64,000 bases of DNA from Halieaceae bacterium (lineage in GTDB: Bacteria; Pseudomonadota; Gammaproteobacteria; Pseudomonadales; Halieaceae). Position 1 is the stretch's first letter; each line of letters opens with the position of its first letter. The DNA lies in NCBI GenBank assembly GCA_028282105.1, contig JANQIO010000061.1:1-64000 (forward strand), read 5' to 3'. Below the pieces are notes generated by a model. It ran no database searches, was not told the origin of the DNA, and saw only the letters and a list, made by a program, of their open reading frames with translations. Below are positions 42,926 through 52,367 of the stretch, piece by piece. Made by a program: the position numbers and the translations under genes.

Positions 42926-44473
42926 TCAGCTCAGCTGAAAGGCAGTGCATACCCCCAGGATCAACACCGCCATGGTGCCCAGCAGGGCAGCCTCCCGCCG
43001 CGGGCACTGCAGTGCTTCACCCACGGTGGTGACCTGCCAACCGAGGGCGCGACTGATCAAGGTTGCGCTGCCAAGGGCAATCGCAAAGCCAATCACGTTC
43101 CACCACAGCCAGGAGACCAATGGCAGCGCCAGCCAGGTGAGCAGATTGGCGAGCAGCCCCAGGCAAAAACCGCTGATGGCGGCGCCCTGACCGAGACGCG
43201 GCAGGAATACGGCGATGCAGAACAGGGCCAGAAGTGGGCCGTTGGCCATGGAGCCCACCTTGTTGATGGCCTCCAGTACCGTGGGGGCGATGCGCTCTAC
43301 CTGGTAGGAAAACAGGATCGCGAAGGCGCCCCAGAAAAACGTGGCCAGCTTGGAGACCAGGAACAGCTCGCGCTCCGACAGTTGTCTGAACCGCGCTACA
43401 TAGTCTTCCACCGTGCTGGCGGACAGGCTGTTGAGTGCCGAGTCGATGGACGACATGGCAGCGGCAAACAGGCCGACGATGGCGAGGCCAGCCAGTCCGG
43501 GTGCAAACTCCCGCGCCACGAAAGCGGGGAATACCAGGTTGTAGTTGGGGCTGCCCTCGCCGGTCAGTGGCAGGCCGGCGATGAAATCGCCGTGCTCGAC
43601 GGCATAGGCCGCCAGGCCCAGGCCCAGCAGGCAGTAGGCCAGCACCAGGGGGAAACGCAGCACCCCGTTCAACACCAGTACCTGGCGAGTGGTGGCGGCA
43701 TCCTCTGCCGCCAGCAGGCGCTGGGCCTGGCTCTGGTCACAGCCGTAGTAAGCGGTATACAGGAACAGCCCGCCCAGCAGCATGGGCCAGAAGCCGTAGT
43801 TGTTGCCGGTGAGGCCCCAGTCATTGACCAGGGTGGTGCTGCGCTCGGCCAGGGCGCCCCACTCGGCAAGAAGGGGTTCACCGAGCGCCGCCAGGGTGTA
43901 GACCACCGCCGCTGTCAGCAGCAGCATTTGTACCACGTCGGAGATCACCACCGCACGCATGCCGCCCAGTACATCGTAGGCGATGGTGATGCCCATGAGG
44001 ATCAGCACCGCCGCGGTGTAGCTGGTGCCGGTAACCAGGCCTATCACCGAAGCTACGCCGTACACGGTGACGCCGGTGGCGACCCCGCGGAAGAACAGGA
44101 AGCAGCCGCTGGCCAGAAGCCGGCTCGCCAGGCCCAGGCGCTGCTCCAGGTAGGCATAGATGGAGATGACCCCGGCCGCGCGCACCGGCAGGAACAGCAC
44201 ACACAGCAGCAGCATCGCCAGCGGCACTGCCAGTTCGTACTGTAGCCACAGCAGGCCGCCGCCCAGCACGAAGCCGACAAACGCCGGCGCGCCCAGCAGG
44301 CTGTTGGTGGAACACTGGGTAGCAATGATGGAGGTGGCCAGCGCCCAGCCAGGCAGGCGGTTGGCGCCGAGGTAGTAGTCCTCACGGGATGACTGGCTGC
44401 GACCCAGATACATGGCCAGCCCCAGCATCGCCGCCAGGTAGCCGCCGATCACCCACCAGTCGAGCATGCTCAC
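42926..44473 (-). CDS. Sodium:solute symporter (SSS family)
   Basis: A 515-residue inner-membrane symporter with about 13 transmembrane segments. Family marks are LGRSQSSREDYYLGANRLPGW at the first loop, FRGVATGVTVYG, and the Na+-site helix GLFAAAMSSIDSALNSLSASTVEDYV (around residue 340-365). Substrates in this family include proline, pantothenate, sugars and carboxylates. The sequence does not decide; the DYYLGANRLPGW loop resembles the less-characterised SSS subgroup. It converges on the Tll0287-like gene (12 bases between stops). The gene upstream on the same strand is 66 bases away. Confidence 0.9.
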   Translation of the reverse strand: MSMLDWWVIGGYLAAMLGLAMYLGRSQSSREDYYLGANRLPGWALATSIIATQCSTNSLLGAPAFVGFVLGGGLLWLQYELAVPLAMLLLCVLFLPVRAAGVISIYAYLEQRLGLASRLLASGCFLFFRGVATGVTVYGVASVIGLVTGTSYTAAVLILMGITIAYDVLGGMRAVVISDVVQMLLLTAAVVYTLAALGEPLLAEWGALAERSTTLVNDWGLTGNNYGFWPMLLGGLFLYTAYYGCDQSQAQRLLAAEDAATTRQVLVLNGVLRFPLVLAYCLLGLGLAAYAVEHGDFIAGLPLTGEGSPNYNLVFPAFVAREFAPGLAGLAIVGLFAAAMSSIDSALNSLSASTVEDYVARFRQLSERELFLVSKLATFFWGAFAILFSYQVERIAPTVLEAINKVGSMANGPLLALFCIAVFLPRLGQGAAISGFCLGLLANLLTWLALPLVSWLWWNVIGFAIALGSATLISRALGWQVTTVGEALQCPRREAALLGTMAVLILGVCTAFQLS

Positions 44474-44539
44474 TTGTAATGCCCCCCCGTTGTTGCGGTC
44501 AGTCGCGCCCCTTGTGCCGTAGGCGCCGCCCTGCCGACG

Positions 44540-46345
44540 TCAAAGCTCGAAGCGGATAGCTGCAAGCTGCTCCGGCGCCCTGCCAATCTGCAGCAGGAAC
44601 TCTGCCCAGCGAGGGTCTGCCCGGGCCGGCTCCGACACAGGGTTCATGAGCACCAGGAACAAGCGCCGATCTCTTGCGCGCCAGGCACGCTGCAGCCACT
44701 CGAAGCCAGCATCCAGATCGCCAGCCCACAGGTAGACCGCTGCGATTTCAGAAGGCCGTTCCTCACCCCAGCGTGCCGCGGCGTCAGTCAGGGCGGCATC
44801 GAACTCTGCCTGCCGTCCCAGAGAGTGCAGGGCCATGGCAGTACCGGTTTCGCTGAGCTGTGCGGAGCCTTCGGTACCAAAAGCAGCCATGGCGGCGTCA
44901 AACTCACCCTTTTGCAGATGCAGAATGCCTCGCGTGTAATTGACGCCCAGGTAGTCCGGGCCAAAACCGATGGCCAGTTCGACCTGTTGACGGGCTTGCT
45001 CAAGCTCACCGGCCGCCCACAGCGATTCGCTGTAGTTCCAGTGGACCGAAGCACTGGTCGGGTCAACGGAGGTGGCTCGTTCAAAGAGTTCACGGGCGTC
45101 GTCGTGCCGTCCCAGTTGGCTCATAAGCTGGCCGGCGTTTACCAGTACGCTGACATTGCCGGGCTGCTGCTGCAGCGCCAGGGAAAGCTGGTCGGCGGCA
45201 AGCTGCAGTTCGTTGCCAGACATGGCCAGCCAGCCCAGCCGGGAGTGTGCCGTCGCGTTCTCGGCATTCGCCTGCACCGCCAGATTCAAGGAGTGGAAGG
45301 CCTCCGCAAAGGCCTCCGCTTCGGACACGTTGGGCAGTCTGGCTTGCCTGATCTGGTTGAGGCCGAGTTCCGACCAGGCTTCGCTGAAGTTCGGGTCGAT
45401 TGCCAGCGCACTCTGGAACTTTTCAATACCAAGCTGAATGGCATTCGAGCTGCCGAGCCGGCTCAGGTGGCGGCCCTGCAAAAACAGGGTATAGGCCGTC
45501 GCATCTACCTGTTGGCTGGTAGGAGCAGCACCCAGCAAAACCAGCTTGAGCTGCTGGATTACCGCCGCTGCGATTTCATCCTGCGCGGCAAATACATCAT
45601 CCAGGCGGCGATCGAAGGTCTCAGTCCAAAGCTGGGTGTCCTTGCCGGCATCGACCAGTTGAGCATTGATACGGACCTGGTCGCCAAGCTTGCGAACTGA
45701 GCCCTCCAAAATGTGGTCCACGTTCAGTTCCCTGGCAATGGTCGGCGCATCCAGGCCCTTGCCCTTGTAGGAGAACGCTGAAGAGCGGGAGATCACCCGC
45801 AGCTCGGGAATACGCGCCAATAGATTGAGTAGTTCTTCGGACACGCCGTCGGAAAAAAACTCGTCTTCCTGCTGGCCGCTCAGGTTGGCGAAGGGGAGCA
45901 CCGCGATAGACTTGCGGCTCTGCACCAGTTGCTGATCCGCCGGCCCCGATTCCTGTTGAAACACCCAGCTAGCCAGCGCCAGCACCGCCAGTGTCGCTGA
46001 AATCGCCATGATACGGTAGGCGCTACCGTGCTTGCCTGGGGCTGCCGTGGCAGCGTCGTCACCAACGGGCTTCACCACGCGTCCTCCGGCGGAATCCACG
46101 CCCTCGCCGATATCCAGGTCGAGGCTGACCGTGCCGAGGTCATGCATCCAGGCCAGCACAAGTACGATGGGAAAGCCGATCAGGAGAACAATCAGCGTCG
46201 CTTGCATTCCCCAGGCGGGTGCGTCGAATTTCTCAAGGCCCAGTTCCGCCATTTTGGCAATCGCCCAGGCGCTTACCAGGTACGCTCCGGCAATCCGGAA
46301 CATGCCGCGGCGGCTTAGTTCTACCAGTAGGTTGGAGTCTGACAC
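44540..46345 (-). CDS. TolB-like/TPR membrane protein (cyclase-associated type without cyclase or HTH)
   Basis: A 601-residue inner-membrane protein with two N-terminal hydrophobic segments (about 15-35 and 47-67, RIAGAYLVSAWAIAKMAEL and GFPIVLVLAWMHDLG) and a third near 110-125. A TolB_N/FlgO-like domain follows (about 140-270, SIAVLPFANLSGQQEDEFFSDGVSEELLNLLA), then five or more TPR repeats (about 280-560). Proteins of this layout often start with a CadC-type HTH or adenylate cyclase; neither is present, so this is the truncated scaffold form. The function is unknown, with protein-protein contact in the periplasm likely. Two unrelated genes flank it. Confidence 0.8.
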   Translation of the reverse strand: MSDSNLLVELSRRGMFRIAGAYLVSAWAIAKMAELGLEKFDAPAWGMQATLIVLLIGFPIVLVLAWMHDLGTVSLDLDIGEGVDSAGGRVVKPVGDDAATAAPGKHGSAYRIMAISATLAVLALASWVFQQESGPADQQLVQSRKSIAVLPFANLSGQQEDEFFSDGVSEELLNLLARIPELRVISRSSAFSYKGKGLDAPTIARELNVDHILEGSVRKLGDQVRINAQLVDAGKDTQLWTETFDRRLDDVFAAQDEIAAAVIQQLKLVLLGAAPTSQQVDATAYTLFLQGRHLSRLGSSNAIQLGIEKFQSALAIDPNFSEAWSELGLNQIRQARLPNVSEAEAFAEAFHSLNLAVQANAENATAHSRLGWLAMSGNELQLAADQLSLALQQQPGNVSVLVNAGQLMSQLGRHDDARELFERATSVDPTSASVHWNYSESLWAAGELEQARQQVELAIGFGPDYLGVNYTRGILHLQKGEFDAAMAAFGTEGSAQLSETGTAMALHSLGRQAEFDAALTDAAARWGEERPSEIAAVYLWAGDLDAGFEWLQRAWRARDRRLFLVLMNPVSEPARADPRWAEFLLQIGRAPEQLAAIRFEL

Positions 46346-46454
46346 GGGCTACAGCTTGTCCAGGTCTGTGGGTCCAGGCGTTTGTCGAAGTCGCGTAAGG
46401 ATAATCGATTGGTGAAGGCGCTGGAAATCGATGGTGATGTGAGTTTTCCCGCAG

Positions 46455-46997
46455 TTAATCGCCGGGCAGCTGTCGGAGAATCAGGGTGTCGCCGCGCTGG
46501 GTGAATTCGATGTGCTTGAGAAAGGACATGCCCAGCAGAATCTCCTCGGTTTGCAGGCCCGGTGAAACGCCGGCACTGACATTGGCGAGGGCTATGTCGC
46601 CGATGCTCACCACATCCAGCCGGGTGGAGTAGGCGCGGGCCATGCCGTTGGCGGTCTGGGTCATGAACTCCTGGCCGCGAGGCAGGCTGAGCCCGGCGGC
46701 GATATGGCCGGGTATCGCCACCGTGGTGGCCCCGGTGTCGAGCATGAACACCACCTCCTGGCCGTTGATCTTGCCGCTGGTCACGTAGTGCCCGGCGCGG
46801 TTGCGCTTGAGCACGACTTCCCGCATACCGTCGCGGACGGTGCTGTTCAGGGTCTGGTTGGGATTGCGTTGCCGGTCCAGCATGCCGTCGAACCAGAGTA
46901 CCGCGAGCCCGCCAAACAGCAGCCAGGCCAGCGCCAGCATACCGGTGCCCATGCGTTTCTGTTCGCGTTGGGGGCTCGGTTCCCGGGTCGGCTCCAT
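46455..46997 (-). CDS. Retropepsin-like clan AA aspartic protease (TIGR02281 type)
   Basis: A 180-residue membrane-anchored protein with an N-terminal transmembrane helix (about 20-40) and a periplasmic domain with the aspartic protease motif LDTGATTVAIPG (Asp near 85). A C-terminal LLGMSFLKHIEF hydrophobic-hydrophobic-Gly motif completes the retropepsin fold. Only one catalytic Asp per chain is expected, so it would act as a dimer. Its substrate is unknown. The start is at 46997 (MEPTREPS), 29 residues later than the ORF track, because the extension overlaps the upstream HAD gene and reads as low-complexity. The ribosome site is weak. Confidence 0.82.
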   Translation of the reverse strand: MEPTREPSPQREQKRMGTGMLALAWLLFGGLAVLWFDGMLDRQRNPNQTLNSTVRDGMREVVLKRNRAGHYVTSGKINGQEVVFMLDTGATTVAIPGHIAAGLSLPRGQEFMTQTANGMARAYSTRLDVVSIGDIALANVSAGVSPGLQTEEILLGMSFLKHIEFTQRGDTLILRQLPGD

Positions 46998-47028
46998 GCT
47001 GGTCAGGTCCTGCCGCCGCGCACCCGGG

Positions 47029-47865
47029 TCAGGCGACCCGGCTCTCCAGGGCAAAGCGCTCGCGCAGGAATCGGGCGATGCCATCTTCGTCGTGGTGGCC
47101 GATCACCTCAGTGGCCGCGGCCTTGACGGCCTCCTTGGCGTTGTCCGGCGCGTAGGCCTCATCGGCGCGACTGAACATGCTGAGGTCGTTGTCGCTGTCG
47201 CCGAAACACAATACTCGCGAGACGCCGAGCTGCTCGCGCAACAGGTCCACGGCGCCACCTTTGCTGGCATCGCTGTGGTGAATATCGATCCAGCGCAGGG
47301 CCGCGCCTTCCATGGCGACCCCGGCGTAGGCCACCAGTCCCGGTTCAGAATCCACCAGCGCTTCCACGGCGTTGATGGATTCGGGCACGCCCAGGGCAGA
47401 GATATTGGTAATCTCGGCGTCGGCGGGCATCTGCGCCGCGGGCAGCACCGCCACGCCGGAGCGGCTGGAGAATTCGGCGGCGAGCTTTTCCTCCACGCGG
47501 TGCTTCAGTGGCGGATGATAAACGGCGTGCCGATTACCAGGCTCCAGGGTAAAAATGAAGGGCGTGACGTTCTGGGCCAGCACCGCTTCCAGCACGTGCT
47601 GGATTTCGTCCTGGGTGAGGAAGTTCTGGTGCGAGTATTGATCGTCCGCCGGGTTCCAGATCATCACCCCGTTCTTGAAGACCTGCGGCAGGCGAAAGCC
47701 GTGCCCCGCCAGCAGGTCGCGGGAGGCGTGCAGGGTGCGGCCGGTGGCCACGGTATAGGCGATGTCGCGCTCGGCCAGGGCGGTCAGGGTATCGCGGGTG
47801 TATTCGGAGATAACGCTCTTGCTGTTCAGCAGGGTGCCATCGAGGTCAAAGACAATCAGTTCCAT
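47029..47865 (-). CDS. Cof-type HAD-IIB hydrolase (phosphatase)
   Basis: A 278-residue cytosolic phosphatase of the Cof/YidA group. HAD motif I is FDLDGTLLNS (nucleophile Asp7, acid/base Asp9), motif II is VATGRTLH, motif III the Lys in DASKGGAVDLL, and motif IV GDSDNDLSMF. The C2B cap lies between motifs II and III. Known relatives dephosphorylate sugar phosphates, PLP or flavin precursors; the substrate is not predictable. It lies 31 bases before the aspartic protease start on the same strand. Confidence 0.9.
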   Translation of the reverse strand: MELIVFDLDGTLLNSKSVISEYTRDTLTALAERDIAYTVATGRTLHASRDLLAGHGFRLPQVFKNGVMIWNPADDQYSHQNFLTQDEIQHVLEAVLAQNVTPFIFTLEPGNRHAVYHPPLKHRVEEKLAAEFSSRSGVAVLPAAQMPADAEITNISALGVPESINAVEALVDSEPGLVAYAGVAMEGAALRWIDIHHSDASKGGAVDLLREQLGVSRVLCFGDSDNDLSMFSRADEAYAPDNAKEAVKAAATEVIGHHDEDGIARFLRERFALESRVA

Positions 47866-47930
47866 ACAGCTAATACGGCTCCCGTGCTATCGCTGGATTG
47901 TGTTGGGCGGTGCCGGCCAGGCACGGCCGG

Positions 47931-49595
47931 CTAGGCCTGGCCACTGTACAAGGGAGGCAATGGGTCAGTGTTGCTCCTGTCGTGACGCTGTAACTGTTTG
48001 CGGCAGGCCTTGAGCGCCAACGCCAAAGCATCGCCCTGCCAGGGTGTAGCATCCACAGCATATAGACTCCGTTCCAGCGCCTCCAGTGCCGCCGACAGCT
48101 CGGCGGAGTCGCTGCGCCGGGCGATCTCCGCCAGCGAGGGCAGGCGGCGCTGATCGAGCGCGCGCTGCGCCCAGTGCTGGATCGCGGTGCGGGCAGCCAA
48201 CGCCTGGTTGGCATTGCAGGCAGCCAGGCAGGCTTTGAACAGGGCCGCTTCGCGTTCTTCCGTCGCAGCCTGTTCGCTGCGGGCGATACGCGGCGCCCGC
48301 AGCCGCCAGCCCAGCCACACGGTGGTCCCGAGCCAGCCAAGCAGCGCTGAGACGGTGGTCCACATCCACAGGGAAGTGCGCCCGGTCGCACTGGTGGGTG
48401 CAGGCATCGTGGCGGGCGGCGTGACCGGGTTTGCCGCGACGGGCGCAGGCGCGCCGGCGGGCGCCGCCACGGCCAGGGTGCGAGCCGGCAGCTCGGCGTA
48501 GCGCAGGCTGTCCGTTGAGGTATCCCACCAGGGCACTTTGACTGCCGGCAGGGTGAATGTCCCCGGGTTGGTAATCAGCAGCGCGGTGCTGTTGACGCCG
48601 ATGCCGGTAATGCCCTTGTTGCCGGCGCGGTTCTCCGAGCGTGGCTGGTCGAGGTAAGCCTTGATGCCGTCGATATCCGCCGGCGGCAGCTGTGGTAGCT
48701 GGCTGCTGTCGACGCCTTCTGCCACCAGGGTCAGCGTACGCGTTACCGAGTCGCCCACCTCGAGCTCGTCCGGCAGCGCCGACCAGCTTTCCTCGATGCG
48801 CAGATTGCTGGCCGGCACCCAGGGTGCAGCGGCCGGCCAGGCATCCGGTACGCGCTTTACGGTAACCGTGATCGGTTTACTGCGGCGTCGCAGCACCTCA
48901 CCGGTGCTGAAGGACAGCAGACTGCGCCGACCTGAGCTTTTGCGGCCGTTGAAGCTGATGGCGGGAATCACCAGTTCGCCGCTCTTCTGGGGGAAGATCG
49001 CGTGGCGCACTTCGATGACCCGGTAGGGGCGGCCGTTGATGGTGCGCTGGAAACTGTTGGACTCCAGTTCCTCGACCACCGCGTCTTCCAGTTTCAGCTC
49101 CGAGCGACCGCGATCGTTCAGCTCTATCGCCTCGTAGATGCGGAAGGTGTGCAGGAGCTGGGACTGCACGTAGACCTCGGTGGCGTCCACCTCCGACTCC
49201 ACGAACACGTCCTGGCTAATATCGGCGGTGACCGGCGTATCGCTGACCTGGATGCGAATCTCCCGGGTGCGCTTGCCGTCCACGCTCAGCGGCGGGATGG
49301 TCAGATCACCCATGCGCCGGGGCAGCAGCACAATGCGCAGGTCGGTGATGCGTTCGGTGCGGCCGTCTATAAAAGACAGGTTGGTTGACCGCCCGGTGGA
49401 GACCACGTCGAAATCCAGTCTCAGCACCCCGAGGTCGGTGCTTTCGACATCCTCACCCTCGCTGGCGCGCAGGGTCAGCACCAGGCTGTCATTGATGGAA
49501 ATCTGGTTGCGGTCAACAGTGGCGGTCACGGCGGCCTGGGCCGCGGTCGCCAGCATCAGCGTCAGTGCCAGCAGCGCGTTACCAGCGTGTTTCAT
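47931..49595 (-). CDS. batD: BatD-family protein (aerotolerance operon)
   Basis: A 554-residue membrane-anchored periplasmic protein. It has a signal peptide (ending ATAAQA-AVT) and several Ig-like beta domains (VDRNQISINDSLVLTLRASEGEDVE near the N-terminus). A Pro/Ala-rich linker, one transmembrane helix (about 415-440, LWMWTTVSALLGWLGT) and a cytoplasmic helical tail follow. This is the BatD layout. Bat proteins have been linked to oxygen or stress tolerance and are thought to form an envelope complex with the VWA proteins BatA and BatB. Its start lies 17 bases inside the end of the BatB/C gene. Last gene of the operon. Confidence 0.87.
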   Translation of the reverse strand: MKHAGNALLALTLMLATAAQAAVTATVDRNQISINDSLVLTLRASEGEDVESTDLGVLRLDFDVVSTGRSTNLSFIDGRTERITDLRIVLLPRRMGDLTIPPLSVDGKRTREIRIQVSDTPVTADISQDVFVESEVDATEVYVQSQLLHTFRIYEAIELNDRGRSELKLEDAVVEELESNSFQRTINGRPYRVIEVRHAIFPQKSGELVIPAISFNGRKSSGRRSLLSFSTGEVLRRRSKPITVTVKRVPDAWPAAAPWVPASNLRIEESWSALPDELEVGDSVTRTLTLVAEGVDSSQLPQLPPADIDGIKAYLDQPRSENRAGNKGITGIGVNSTALLITNPGTFTLPAVKVPWWDTSTDSLRYAELPARTLAVAAPAGAPAPVAANPVTPPATMPAPTSATGRTSLWMWTTVSALLGWLGTTVWLGWRLRAPRIARSEQAATEEREAALFKACLAACNANQALAARTAIQHWAQRALDQRRLPSLAEIARRSDSAELSAALEALERSLYAVDATPWQGDALALALKACRKQLQRHDRSNTDPLPPLYSGQA

Positions 49596-51372
49596 AGTCT
49601 CTTTCTGCTCCTATAGCGTTTTGCTGGGCCCGCAGCCGCGACTCATAGCGAAATTTGCGCCGCAGCAGCCCGGAGGGATCATCCGGTATGCGGCGCAGCC
49701 ATTGTTCGTTGGCCATTTCCCGCTCCAACTCGTCGGCGTCGCGCGGGCTGGCGGCCTGTTGTTGTGGATCGCCTTCCTGCTGCTCGCTGTCGTTGGCCTG
49801 CGCCTGCTGGGATTCACTCTGCTGTTGTTGCCGCTCCTCCGGCGTTTGCTGTTGTTGCTCCTCTGGTTCTCCCTGGTCGCCCTGCTGGGGCTGCTGTTGT
49901 TGCTCGGACGAGTCACCACTATCCGTTTGCTGTGACTGCTGCTGATCCTGCTGGTTTTGCTGGTCCTGCTGGTCCTGCTGGTCCTGCTCGCCCTGTTGGC
50001 TCTGCTGCTGCTCCTGCTGCTGTAGCAACTGCTCCAGCAGCGCCTTGTTGAAGGCGGCGTCTTCCATGTCCGGCGCCTGCTCCAGCGCCTTGTCGTAGGC
50101 GGCGATGGCCTGTTCCAGGTCGCCGCTTCTCGCCAGGCTGTTGCCGTGGTTGTACCAGCCGTCGGCGCTGTCCTGCTGCCGATAGTGTTCCAGCGCCTGC
50201 TCGTAATTCCCGGCGCGGTAGTGGGCGGCCGCGGCCCAGTCGGGATTGCTGAACGTGCTTGCCGCCGCTTCGGCCTGGTCTTCGGCCAGCAGTTCGGCGC
50301 CGCGCTGGTCGCGGTTCAGGAAATAGTCCCGTAGCGCCTGGGCCTCGCTGGGCTGCGCCAGCGGCAGTAGCAACAGGCAGAGAATATAGCCGCGCCGGAA
50401 CGCCCCCAGCGCCACCGGTATCAGCAGCAGGGCCAGCCAGTAGCCCATGTCTTCCCAGGTGTCGACACTGCGGCCCAGGAGTTGCTCGCTGTCTTCGTCA
50501 GCCCAGGGGTCCACGGCGAGAATCCGCTCCAGGTCGGCATCACCCAGTTCCAGATCGCTGTAGCTGCCACCGAAACGCCGCGCCAGCTCGCGCAGGGGCC
50601 GCCGCTCCAGGCCGGCTACCACGATGTTGCCGCTGTCATCGCGCAGGAAGCCGTCGCCGGTTGGTATCGGGCTGCCCTCTTCAGTACCTACCCCCAGCAC
50701 CGACAGTCGGTAGCCGGTGTCGCGCAGGGCATCGGCAATCTCATCGCCGTCGCCGCGGTGCACACCGTCGGTGACCAGCAGGATCTGGCCGTGCTCCAGG
50801 CCGCTGTCACGCAGCAGGCGCACTGCCTGCTCCACCGCCCGCGCCGGGCGGCTGCCCCTGGTGGGCATGATGCCCGGGGTCAGTGCCGGCATCAGGTTGG
50901 CGATCGTGCGCAGGTCGTCGGTAAGCGGACTGACCACGTGGGCATCCCCGGCGTAGGCGACCAGTGCGGTAGTGCCCTCGGTCTTCTTTTCCAGCAAGTC
51001 CAGCAGCTTCTGGCGGCTGCGCACCAGCCGCGACGGGGTGACGTCGGTGGCGTACATGGACAGGCTCAGGTCATAGAGAACAACCAGCGCATTCTCTCGC
51101 CGTTCTACCGGCTGCGGCAGGCGCTCCCAGCTGGGCCCGGCCAGGGCCAGCACCGCCAGCAGCCAGGCCAGCAGCAACAGGGACAGCGGCCAGCGGCTGG
51201 CCACCTGCCCGCCGCTCAACAGGTGCGGCAGCAACTGCTCTGAAATCACCGAGGTCCAGGCCTTGCCGGCGCGCAGGCGCCGGTATAGCAGCCAGCCCAG
51301 CGGCAGCACCGGCAGGCTGGCCAGCAGCCACTCCGGCCGCAGGAAGTGAAAGTTGGCCAACACCTCGTTCAC
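49579..51372 (-). CDS. BatB/BatC fusion: VWA domain, TPR and Gln-rich tail
   Basis: A 597-residue protein uniting two usually separate Bat genes. After two N-terminal hydrophobic segments (about 13-30 and 60-80) comes a VWA domain with the metal site LYDLSLSMYATD (DxSxS). Next is a transmembrane helix (about 308-330) and a TPR block (about 380-445, GWYNHGNSLARSGDLEQAIAAYDKALEQAP). The final region (about 455-560) is a very Gln-rich tail of QQQ and DQQ words, then RRIPDDPSGLLRRKFRYE. The tail's DNA is a decaying 9-base CTGGTCCTG repeat near 49940-49990. It overlaps BatA by 4 bases and BatD by 17. Confidence 0.88.
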   Translation of the reverse strand: MNEVLANFHFLRPEWLLASLPVLPLGWLLYRRLRAGKAWTSVISEQLLPHLLSGGQVASRWPLSLLLLAWLLAVLALAGPSWERLPQPVERRENALVVLYDLSLSMYATDVTPSRLVRSRQKLLDLLEKKTEGTTALVAYAGDAHVVSPLTDDLRTIANLMPALTPGIMPTRGSRPARAVEQAVRLLRDSGLEHGQILLVTDGVHRGDGDEIADALRDTGYRLSVLGVGTEEGSPIPTGDGFLRDDSGNIVVAGLERRPLRELARRFGGSYSDLELGDADLERILAVDPWADEDSEQLLGRSVDTWEDMGYWLALLLIPVALGAFRRGYILCLLLLPLAQPSEAQALRDYFLNRDQRGAELLAEDQAEAAASTFSNPDWAAAAHYRAGNYEQALEHYRQQDSADGWYNHGNSLARSGDLEQAIAAYDKALEQAPDMEDAAFNKALLEQLLQQQEQQQSQQGEQDQQDQQDQQNQQDQQQSQQTDSGDSSEQQQQPQQGDQGEPEEQQQQTPEERQQQQSESQQAQANDSEQQEGDPQQQAASPRDADELEREMANEQWLRRIPDDPSGLLRRKFRYESRLRAQQNAIGAERDYETRW

Positions 51373-52367
51373 CCGCGCACTCCCCTGGCAAGCGCCAGCA
51401 GCAGGCTGAGGGAAAACGCGATGGCCAGCGGCAGGTGGAACAGGCTCTTCTGGGGCCTGTAGCTCTGCGCCTCCTGCTCTACTGGCTCCAGTGCATCCAG
51501 CAGCTGGTAGATGTTGATCAGCTCGGCCGGGTCGCGGGCGCGGAAGTAGTTACCGCCGGTGCTGCTGGCGATTTCCTTCAGGGTATCTTCGTCCAGGTCG
51601 CGGGACGGATTGACCACCTTGGAGCCAAAACTGGATCCGAACAGCCCCGGCATGACCATTTTGTCGCTGCCGATGCCGATGGTGTGGATCTTGACGCCGT
51701 TGTCGGCCGCCAGGCGGGCGGCATCCAGTGGCTCGACTTCACCGGCGTTGTTGGCGCCATCGGTCAGCAGGATCAGCACCCGGCTGTCGGCGGGTCGCTC
51801 GCGCAGGCGTTTGACCGCCAGTCCGATGGCATCGCCGATGGCCGTCTCGCGGCCGGCGAAACCCAGTTGGGCTTCACGCAGGAAACGCTGCACCGTGTTG
51901 CGGTCAAAGGTCAGCGGCGCCTGCACGTAGGCATTACTGCCAAACAGGATCAGCCCGAGGCGGTCACCGCGGCGCCGCTCGATAAACTCGCCCACTACCT
52001 GCTTCACGGCATCGATGCGCGCCACCGTGTGCTGGCCTACCACCATGTCCTCCACCTGCATGGACCCCGACAGGTCCACTGCCACCAGCAGGTCGCGACC
52101 GCTGGCCGGCAGGCTCACCGGCTCGCCGATCCAGGTGGGCCGCGCCAGCGCGCCCAGCAGGGCCAGCCACAACAGGCACAGGACCAGCAGCGACAGCCAG
52201 CCGCCACCGCGACGGCGGGCTGCGCCCTGGTCGTCCAGAGCCTGCCAGCTGTCAAAGAAGGGTGCGCGCAGGGCGGCGTCTTCACCGGACGCCGCCGGCC
52301 ACAGTCGCCATACCAGCCACGGCAGGGGCATTAGCAGCAGTGCATAGGGCCATTGCAGGGTCAGCAT
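51369..52367 (-). CDS. batA: BatA-type VWA-domain membrane protein
   Basis: A 332-residue protein with N-terminal hydrophobic segments (about 5-22 and 58-75), a periplasm- or cytoplasm-facing VWA domain with the metal site AVDLSGSMQVEDM (DxSxS) and ILLTDGANNAGEV, then one C-terminal transmembrane helix (LPLAIAFSLSLLLALARG). This fits BatA. The ORF track begins at 52403, but the extra residues overlap the DUF4381 gene; ATG 52367 begins with the hydrophobic segment LTLQWPYALLLMPLPWL. Overlaps of 7 bases upstream and 4 bases downstream suggest tight coupling. Confidence 0.9.
   Translation of the reverse strand: MLTLQWPYALLLMPLPWLVWRLWPAASGEDAALRAPFFDSWQALDDQGAARRRGGGWLSLLVLCLLWLALLGALARPTWIGEPVSLPASGRDLLVAVDLSGSMQVEDMVVGQHTVARIDAVKQVVGEFIERRRGDRLGLILFGSNAYVQAPLTFDRNTVQRFLREAQLGFAGRETAIGDAIGLAVKRLRERPADSRVLILLTDGANNAGEVEPLDAARLAADNGVKIHTIGIGSDKMVMPGLFGSSFGSKVVNPSRDLDEDTLKEIASSTGGNYFRARDPAELINIYQLLDALEPVEQEAQSYRPQKSLFHLPLAIAFSLSLLLALARGVRG

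Noticed and set aside
42917-44245. 442-codon plus-strand ORF
   Set aside because: Antisense shadow of the sodium:solute symporter, Gln/Gly/His-rich with no domain.
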